In this document: positions 56,001 through 64,000 of the stretch, in pieces
Layout of the letters: every line of letters starts with the position of its first letter
Position numbering within the stretch: position 1 is the stretch's first letter
NCBI RefSeq assembly: GCF_037126465.1
Contig: NC_088202.1
Coordinates: 27,760,213-27,824,212 of the forward strand
DNA length: 64,000 nt
Reading direction: 5' to 3'
DNA from: Ornithodoros turicata
Taxonomy: Eukaryota; Arthropoda; Arachnida; Ixodida; Argasidae
Notes under the pieces: generated by a model
What the model was told of the DNA's origin: nothing
Database searches by the model: none
The model's input: the letters and a program-made list of their open reading frames with translations, nothing else
Program-made: the position numbers and the translations under genes

Positions 56001-59000
56001 GGAACACGTCTGTAGTCACCTGAAGTCTCCTGAAGTCACTTGAATACATCTGGAGTCACCTGAAGTCACTCGAAGTCACCTGAAGACGTCTAGAGCCACC
56101 TGAAGTCACATGAAGACATCCGAAGTCCCCTGAAGCCACTCGAAGTTACCTGAAGACGTCTAGAGCCACATGAAGACATCTGGAGTCACCTGAAGTCATT
56201 TGAAGTCACTCGAAGACATCTGGAGTCATCTGAAGTCACTTGAAGACATCTGAAGCCACTTGAAGACATCTGGAGTCATCTGAAGTCCCCTCAAGCCACT
56301 CCAAGTTAACTGAAGACGTCTGGGGCCACGTCAAGCCATCTGAAGTCACCTGGAGACGGCTGGAGTCACCTGATGCCTCCTGCAGATGTCTGGAGTCCGC
56401 TGATCTCACACGAAGGCGTCTATAGTCTCTTGAGGTCACCTGATGAGGACTGCAGCAACAAGAAATCACATGAAGTCCTCTGTAGCCACTGAGACATCAC
56501 CAGTCATGTCAAAGAAGCTCATCTGCACAGAAGGCTGAGTCTCGCACAAACATTTGATACTGGAACCATGCTGCCACAGATAGAAACGTATAACATTGTT
56601 AAATTTGTTGACAGGGAAATGAATTAAATGTTTCATGCGCCTACAGCAGTGCTTCTCAACGTAGGTTATTTCGAGGAATCCGTGATCATGGTACCTGAGT
56701 TAAAGGAACCCACTGTTATAGCATAGAGGCAACTGTTACGTCAATAATCCAAGGATAATGATGCACGTACAAAGTTCCAGAGCTCAGGTTCTGCAGCTTA
56801 GACAACTGTAGCTGCCTAAACTGTGAGTTGCTACTCCTAAGTTACTTGTGGCAGGTTCGGAGTGCGTTCGTGATATGGCTAGGAAATTTGAAAAGGGGAA
56901 CAGCACGCGATGTCATGAGACCATGTTCAGCTCACTATTTTCTGCCATAAAAACAAAAACAGGAGGAACTCCCGGTAGTGAACTTCGAGATTTAACAATG
57001 CTGTACAAGTACACGAAGGTCTGTAGCAAGTCAGCTGAAGAAACTGGAACACGTCTGTAGTCACCTGAAGTCTCCTGAAGTCACTTGAACACATCTGGAC
57101 TCACCTGAAGTCACTCGAAGTCACCTGAAGACGTCTAGAACCACATGAAGTCATCTGAAGTAACATGAAGACATCCAAAGTCCCGTGAAGCCACTCGAAG
57201 TTACCTGAAGACGTCTAGAGCCACATGAAGACATCTGGAGTCACCTGAAGTCATTTGAAGTCACTTGAAGACATCTGGAGTCATCTGAAGTCACTTGAAG
57301 ACATCTGGAGTCATCTGAAGTCCCCTCAAGCCACTCGAAGTTAACTGAAGACGTCTGGGGCCACGTCAAGCCATCTGAAGTCACTTGGAGACGGCTGGAG
57401 TCACCTGAAGCCTCCTGCAGATGTCTGGAGTCCCTTGATCTCACACTAAGGCGTCTATAGTCTCTCGAGGTCACCTGATGAGGTCTGTAGCAACAAGAAA
57501 TCACATGAAGTCCTCTGTAGCCACTGAGACATCACCAGTCATGTCAAAGAAGCTCATCTGCACAGAAGGCTGAGCCTCGCACAAACAATTGATACTGGAA
57601 CCATGCTGCCACAGATAGAAACGAATAACATTGTTAAATTTGTTGACAGGGAAATGAATTATATGTTCCAAGTGCTTAGAGCAGTGCTTCTCAACGTAGG
57701 TTATTTGGGGAATTCGTGATCATGGTACCTGAGTTAAAGGAACCCACTGTTATAGCAAAGAGGCAACTGTTACATCAATAATCCAAGGATAATCATGCAC
57801 GTACAAAGTTCCAGAGCTCAGGTTCTGCAGCGAAGACAACTGTAGCTGCATAGACTGAGTTGCTACTCCTAAGTTACTCTTGGCAGATTCGGAGTGGGTT
57901 CGTGATATGGCTAGGAAATTTGAAAAGAGGGAACAGCACGCGATGTCATGAGACCATGTTCGGCTCACTATTTTCTGCCATAAAAACAAAAACAGGAGGA
58001 ACTCCCGGTAGTGAACTTCGAGATTTAACAAACAAGGCTGTACAAGTACACGAAGGTCTGTAGCAAGTGAGCTGAAGAAACTGGAACACGTCTGTAGTCA
58101 CCTGAAGTCTCCTGAAGTCACTTGAAGACATCTGGAGTCACCTGAAGTCACTCGAAGTCACCTGAAGACGTCTAGAGCCACCTGAAGTCACATGAAGACA
58201 TCCGAAGTCCCCTGAAGCCACTCGAAGTTACCTGAAGACGTCTAGAGCCACATGAAGACATCTGGAGTCACCTGAAGTCATTTGAAGTCACTCGAAGACA
58301 TCTGGAGTCATCTGAAGTCACTTGAAGACATATGAAGTCACTTGAAGACATCTGGAGTCATCTGAAGTCCCCTCAAGCCACTCCAAGTTAACTGAAGACG
58401 TCTGGGGCCACGTCAAGCCATCTGAAGTCACCTGGAGACGGCTGGAGTCACCTGATGCCTCCTGCAGATGTCTGGAGTCCGCTGATCTCACACGAAGGCG
58501 TCTATAGTCTCTTGAGGTCACCTGATGAGGACTGCAGCAACAAGAAATCACATGAAGTCCTCTGTAGCCACTGAGACATCACCAGTCATGTCAAAGAAGC
58601 TCATCTGCACAGAAGGCTGAGTCTCGCACAAACATTTGATACTGGAACCATGCTGCCACAGATAGAAACGAATAACATTGTTAAATTTGTTGACAGGGAA
58701 ATGAATTAAATGTTTCATGCGCCTACAGCAGTGCTTCTCAACGTAGGTTATTTCGAGGAATCCGTGATCATGGTACCTGAGTTAAAGGAACCCACTGTTA
58801 TAGCATAGAGGCAACTGTTACGTCAATAATCCAAGGATAATGATGCACGTACAAAGTTCCAGAGCTCAGGTTCTGCAGCTTAGACAACTGTAGCTGCCTA
58901 AACTGTGAGTTGCTACTCCTAAGTTACTTGTGGCAGGTTCGGAGTGCGTTCGTGATATGGCTAGGAAATTTGAAAAGGGGAACAGCACGCGATGTCATGA

Positions 59001-62000
59001 GACCATGTTCAGCTCACTATTTTCTGCCATAAAAACAAAAACAGGAGGAACTCCCGGTAGTGAACTTCGAGATTTAACAACGCTGTACAAGTACACGAAG
59101 GTCTGTAGCAAGTCAGCTGAAGAAACTGGAACACGTCTGTAGTCACCTGAAGTCTCCTGAAGTCACTTGAACACATCTGGACTCACCTGAAGTCACTCGA
59201 AGTCACCTGAAGACGTCTAGAACCACATGAAGTCATCTGAAGTAACATGAAGACATCCAAAGTCCCGTGAAGCCACTCGAAGTTACCTGAAGACGTCTAG
59301 AGCCACATGAAGACATCTGGAGTCACCTGAAGTCATTTGAAGTCACTTGAAGACATCTGCAGTCATCTGAAGTCACTTGAAGACATCTGGAGTCATCTGA
59401 AGTCACATGAAGACATCCGAAGTCCCCTGAAGCCACTCGAAGGTACCTGAAGACGTCTAGAGCCACATGAAGACATCTGGAGTCACCTGAAGTCATTTGA
59501 AGTCACTTGAAGACATCTGGAGTCACCTGAAGTCACTTGAAGACATCTGGAGTCATCTGAAGTCCCCTCAAGCCACTCGAAGTTAACTGAAGACGTCTGG
59601 GGCCACGTCAAGCCATCTGAAGTCACTTGGAGACGGCTGGAGTCACCTGAAGCCTCCTGCAGATGTCTGGAGTCCCTTGATCTCACACTAAGGCGTCTAT
59701 AGTCTCTCGAGGTCACCTGATGAGGTCTGTAGCAACAAGAAATCACATGAAGTCCTCTGTAGCCACTGAGACATCACCAGTCATGTCAAAGAAGCTCATC
59801 TGCACAGAAGGCTGAGCCTCGCACAAACAATTGATACTGGAACCATGCTGCCACAGATAGAAACGAATAACATTGTTAAATTTGTTGACAGGGAAATGAA
59901 TTATATGTTCCAAGTGCTTAGAGCAGTGCTTCTCAACGTAGGTTATTTGGGGAATTCGTGATCATGGTACCCGAGTTAAAGGAACCCACTGTTATAGCAA
60001 AGAGGCAACTGTTACATCAATAATCCAAGGATAATCATGCACGTACAAAGTTCCAGAGCTCAGGTTCTGCAGCGAAGACAACTGTAGCTGCATAGACTGA
60101 GTTGCTACTCCTAAGTTACTCTTGGCAGATTCGGAGTGGGTTCGTGATATGGCTAGGAAATTTGAAAAGAGGGAACAGCACGCGATGTCATGAGACCATG
60201 TTCAGCTCACTATTTTCTGCCATAAAAACAAAAACAGGAGGAACTCCCGGTAGTGAACTTCGAGATTTAACAAACAAGGCTGTACAAGTACACGAAGGTC
60301 TGTAGCAAGTGAGCTGAAGAAACTGGAACACGTCTGTAGTCACCTGAAGTCTCCTGAAGTCACTTGAATACATCTGGAGTCACCTGAAGTCACTCGAAGT
60401 CACCTGAAGACGTCTAGAGCCACCTGAAGTCACATGAAGACATCCGAAGTCCCCTGAAGCCACTCGAAGTTACCTGAAGACGTCTAGAGCCACATGAAGA
60501 CATCTGGAGTCACCTGAAGTCATTTGAAGTCACTCGAAGACATCTGGAGTCATCTGAAGTCACTTGAAGACATCTGAAGTCACTTGAAGACATCTGGAGT
60601 CATCTGAAGTCCCCTCAAGCCACTCCAAGTTAACTGAAGACGTCTGGGGCCACGGCAAGCCATCTGAAGTCACCTGGAGACGGCTGGAGTCACCTGAAGC
60701 CTCCTGCAGACGTCTGGCGTCAGCTGATCTCACACGAAGGCGTCTATAGTCTCTCGAGGTCACCTGATGAGGCCTGTAGCAACAAGAAATCACATGAAGT
60801 CCTCTGTAGCCACTGAGACATCACCAGTCATGTCAACAAGCTCATCTGCACAGAAGGCTGAGTCTCGCACAAACAATTGATACTGGAACCATGCTGCCAC
60901 AGATAGAAACGAATAACATTGTTAAATTTGTTGACAGGGAAATAAATTATATGTTCCATGCACCTACAGCAGTGCTTCTCAAAGTAGGTTATTTGGGGGA
61001 ATCCGTGATCATGGTACCTGAGGTAAAGGAACCCACTGTTATAGCATAGAGGCAACTGTTACGTCAATAATCCAAGGATAATGATGCACGTACAAAGTTC
61101 CAGAGCTCAGGTTCTGCAGCGAAGACAACTGTAGCTGCATAGACTGAGTTGCTACTCCTAAGTTACTCTTGGCAGATTCAGAGTGGGTTCGTGATATGGC
61201 TAGGAAATTTGAAAAGAGGGAACAGCACGCGATGTCATGAGACGATGTTCAGCTCACTATTTTTTGCCATAAAAACAAAAACAGGAGGAACTTCCGGTAG
61301 TGAACTTCGAGATTTAACAAACAAGGCTGTACAAGTACACGAAGGTCTGGTGCAAGTCAGCTGAAGAAACTGGAACACGTCAGTAGTCACCTGAAGTCTC
61401 CTGAAGTCACTTGAAGACATCTGGAGTCACCTGAAGTCACTCGAATTCACCTGAAGACGTCTAGAGCCACATGAAGTCATCTGAAGTCACATGAAGACAT
61501 CCGAAGTCCCCTGAAGCCACTCGAAGTTACCTGAAGACGTCTAGAGCCACATGAAGACATCTGGAGTCACCTGAAGTCATTTGAAGTCACTTGAAGACAT
61601 CTGGAGTCATCTGAAGTCCCCTCAAGCCACTCGAAGTTAACTGAAGACGTCTGTGGCCACGTCAAGCCCTCTGAAGTCATCTGGAGACGGCTGGAGTCAC
61701 CTGAAGCCTCCTGCAGATGTCTGGAGTCCCCTGATCTCACAGGAAGGCGTCTATAGTCTCTTGAGGTCACCTGATGAGGACTGCAGCAACAAGAAATCAC
61801 ATGAAGTCCTCTGTAGCCACTGAGACATCACCAGTCATGTCAAAGAAGCTCATCTGAACAGAAGGCTGAGTCTTGCACAAACAATTGATACTGGAACCAT
61901 GCTGCCACAGATAGAAACGAATAACATTGTTAAATTTGTTGACAGGGAAATGAATTATATGTTTCATGCGCCTACAGCAGTGCTTCTCAACGTAGGTTAT

Positions 62001-64000
62001 TTCGGGGAATCCGTGATCATGGTACCTGAGTTAAAGGAACCCACTGTTATAGCATAGAGGCAACTGTCACGTCAATAATCCAAGGATAATGATGCACGTA
62101 CAAAGTTCCAGAGCTCAGGTTCTGCAGCGAAGACAACTGTAGCTGCCTAGACTGTGAGTAGCTACTCCTAAGTTACTTGTGGCAGATTCGGAGTGGGTTC
62201 GTGATATGGCTAGGAAATTTGAAAAGGGGGGAACAGCACGCGATGTCATGAGACCATGTTCGGCTCACTATTTTCTGCCATAAAAACAAAAATAGGAGGA
62301 ACTTCCGGTAGTGAACTTCGAGATTTAACAAACAAGGCTGTACAAGTACACGAAGGTCTGTAGCAAGTCAGCTGAAGAAACCGGAACACGTCTGTAGTCA
62401 CCTGAAGTATCCTGAAGTCACTTGAAGACATCTGGAGTCACCTGAAGTCACTCGAATTCACCTGAAGTCACTCGAATTCACCTGAAGACGTCTAGAGCCA
62501 CATGAAGTCATCTGAAGTCACATGAAGACATCCGAAGTCCCCTGAAGCTATTTGAAGGTACCTGAAGACGTCTAGAGCCACATGAAGACATCTGGAGTCA
62601 TCTGAAGTCACTTGAAGACATCTGGAGTCATCTGAAGTCCCCTCAAGCCACTCGAAGTGAACTGAAGACGTCTAGAGCCACATGAAGACATCTGGAGTCA
62701 CCTGAAGTCATCTGAAGTCACTTGAAGACATCTGGAGTCATCTGAAGTCCCCTCAAGCCACTCGAAGTGAACTGAAGACGTCTAGAGCCACATGAAGCCA
62801 TCTGAAGTCACCTGAAGCCTCCTGCAGATGTCTGGAGTCCCTTGGTCTCACAGAAAGGCGTCTATAGTCTCTCGAGGTCACCTGATGAGATCTGCAGCAA
62901 CAAGAAATCACATGAAGTCCTCTGTAGCCACGGAGACATCACCAGTCATGTCAAAGAAACTCATCTGCACAGAAGGCTGTCTCACACAAACAATTGATAC
63001 AGGAACCATGCTGCCACAGATAGAAAAGAATACCATTGTTAAATTTGTTGACAGGGAAATGAATTATATGTTCCAAGCGCCTACAGCAGTGCTTCTCAAC
63101 GTAGGTTATTTGGGGGAATCCGTGATCATGGTACCTGAGTTAAAGGAACCCACTGTTATAGCATAGAGACAACTGTTACATCAATAATCCAAGGATAATG
63201 ATGCACGTACAAAGTTCCAGAGCCCAGGTTCTCCAGCGAAGACAAATGTAGCTGCCTAAACTGTGAGTTGCTACTCCTAAGTTACTTGTGGCAGGTTCGG
63301 AGTGGGTTCGTGATATGGCTAGGAAATTTGAAAAGGGGAACAGCACGCGATGTCATGAGACCATGTTCGGCTCACTATTTTCTGCCATAAAAACAAAAAC
63401 AGGAGGAACTCCCGGTAGTGAACTTCGAGATTTAACAACGCTGTACAAGTACACGAAGGTCTGTAGCAAGTCAGCTGAAGAAACTGGAACACGTCTGTAG
63501 TCACCTGAAGTCTCCTGAAGTCACTTTAACACATCTGGACTCACCTGAAGTCACTCGAAGTCACCTGAAGACGTCTAGAACCACATGAAGTCATCTGAAG
63601 TAACATGAAGACATTGAAAGTCCCCTGAAACCACTCGAAGGTACCTGAAGACGTCTAGAGCCACATGAAGACATCTGGAGTCACCTGAAGTCATTTGAAG
63701 TCACTTGAAGACATCTGGTGTCATCTGAAGTCACTTGAAGACATCTGGAGTCATCTGAAGTCCCCTCAAGCCACTCGAAGTTAACTGAAGACGTCTGGGG
63801 CCATGTCAAGCCATCGGAAGTCAGTTGGAGACGGCTGGAGTCACCTGAAGCCTCCTGCAGATGTCTGGAGTTCCTTGATCTCACACAAAGGCGTCTATAG
63901 TCTCTCGAGGTCACCTGATGAGATCTGCAGCAACAAGAAATCACATGAAGTCCTCTGTAGCCACTGAGACATCACCAGTCATGTCAAAGAAGCTCATCTG

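Larger units (their letters stand above)
42864..64000 (+). repeat. Satellite array, ~20 units of ~1.05 kb, open at the right edge
   Basis: The anchor ATGGCTAGGAAATTTGAAAA occurs 20 times: 43457, 44416, 45376, 46425, 47464, 48294, 49323, 50372, 51401, 52563, 53583, 54632, 55826, 56875, 57907, 58957, 60149, 61196, 62206 and 63315. The mean spacing is about 1045 bp (range 830-1194). Each unit has a core of about 0.6 kb (for example 43020-43615), well conserved between units. A block of tandem degenerate 10-mers, consensus GAAGTCACYT, follows (variants GAAGACATCT, GGAGTCATCT, CAAGCCACTC). Unit length varies largely through the number of 10-mers. Open frames in both directions recur in every unit, have non-ATG starts and are by-products of the repeat. 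Confidence 0.95.

Noticed and set aside
42864..64000. CRISPR-like array of short repeats
   Set aside because: The repeats are adjacent degenerate decamers with no unique spacers, the DNA is eukaryotic, and there are no cas genes.

Overview
This is eukaryotic, almost certainly arthropod, DNA. It is gene-poor and made mostly of nested transposable elements, followed by a long tandem satellite. The style of the non-LTR retrotransposons, the tnp2-type transposase with a BEN-domain partner, and the many short inverted-repeat elements point to an arachnid, most likely a tick. That assignment is inference. No host gene, rRNA or tRNA was recognised. Many open frames in the window start at GTG or TTG; those starts mean nothing in a eukaryote and were ignored.

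Layout. (1) 1-2189: no recognisable gene. (2) 2190-6302 and 38978-39910 are two halves of one degenerate minus-strand LINE ('LINE A'). Besides the split it carries a 0.9-kb TA-target inverted-repeat element (4618-5516) and a plus-strand fragment of a second LINE (3444-4156). (3) 6309-38971 is a composite element of about 32.7 kb sitting inside the LINE A endonuclease. It has 6-bp target duplications (AGCGTA), termini reading AGTAGTAC and inverted terminal arms over 1 kb long. Size, TSD and AG ends resemble Maverick/Polinton elements, but I found none of their core genes. (4) Inside it lies another LINE ('LINE D', minus strand, about 24440 to 9624). Its ORF1 carries a 2A-like ribosome-skipping motif and a coiled-coil/RRM-type protein. 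(5) LINE D is split in its endonuclease by a 10.4-kb DNA transposon (about 12322-22717) with two divergently transcribed, apparently intact, intron-containing genes: a six-exon BEN-domain protein (263 aa) and a two-exon tnp2/EnSpm-like transposase (901 aa). (6) 24441-37547 is AT-rich composite-element DNA. It has two unrecognised small ORFs, a tandem duplication split by a MITE, two hAT-type MITEs with 8-bp TSDs, arrays of a GTCGGCCCAGG box and a second, degenerate tnp2 gene. (7) 39911-42060 is a fragment of a third LINE ('LINE B'). (8) 42864-64000 is a satellite of about 20 units of roughly 1.05 kb. Each unit has a conserved core of about 0.6 kb and a block of degenerate 10-bp monomers; the array runs off the window.

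Insertion order can be read directly: LINE A, then the 32.7-kb element, then LINE D, then the BEN/tnp2 transposon. Removing an insertion restores the reading frame of LINE A at two points. For two MITEs the empty site survives as a paralogous copy in the same window. The BEN/tnp2 transposon is the innermost insertion and the only one with intact genes, so it is the best candidate for a recently active two-protein transposition system. The BEN protein would be the DNA-binding accessory factor and the tnp2-like protein the catalytic one (inference).
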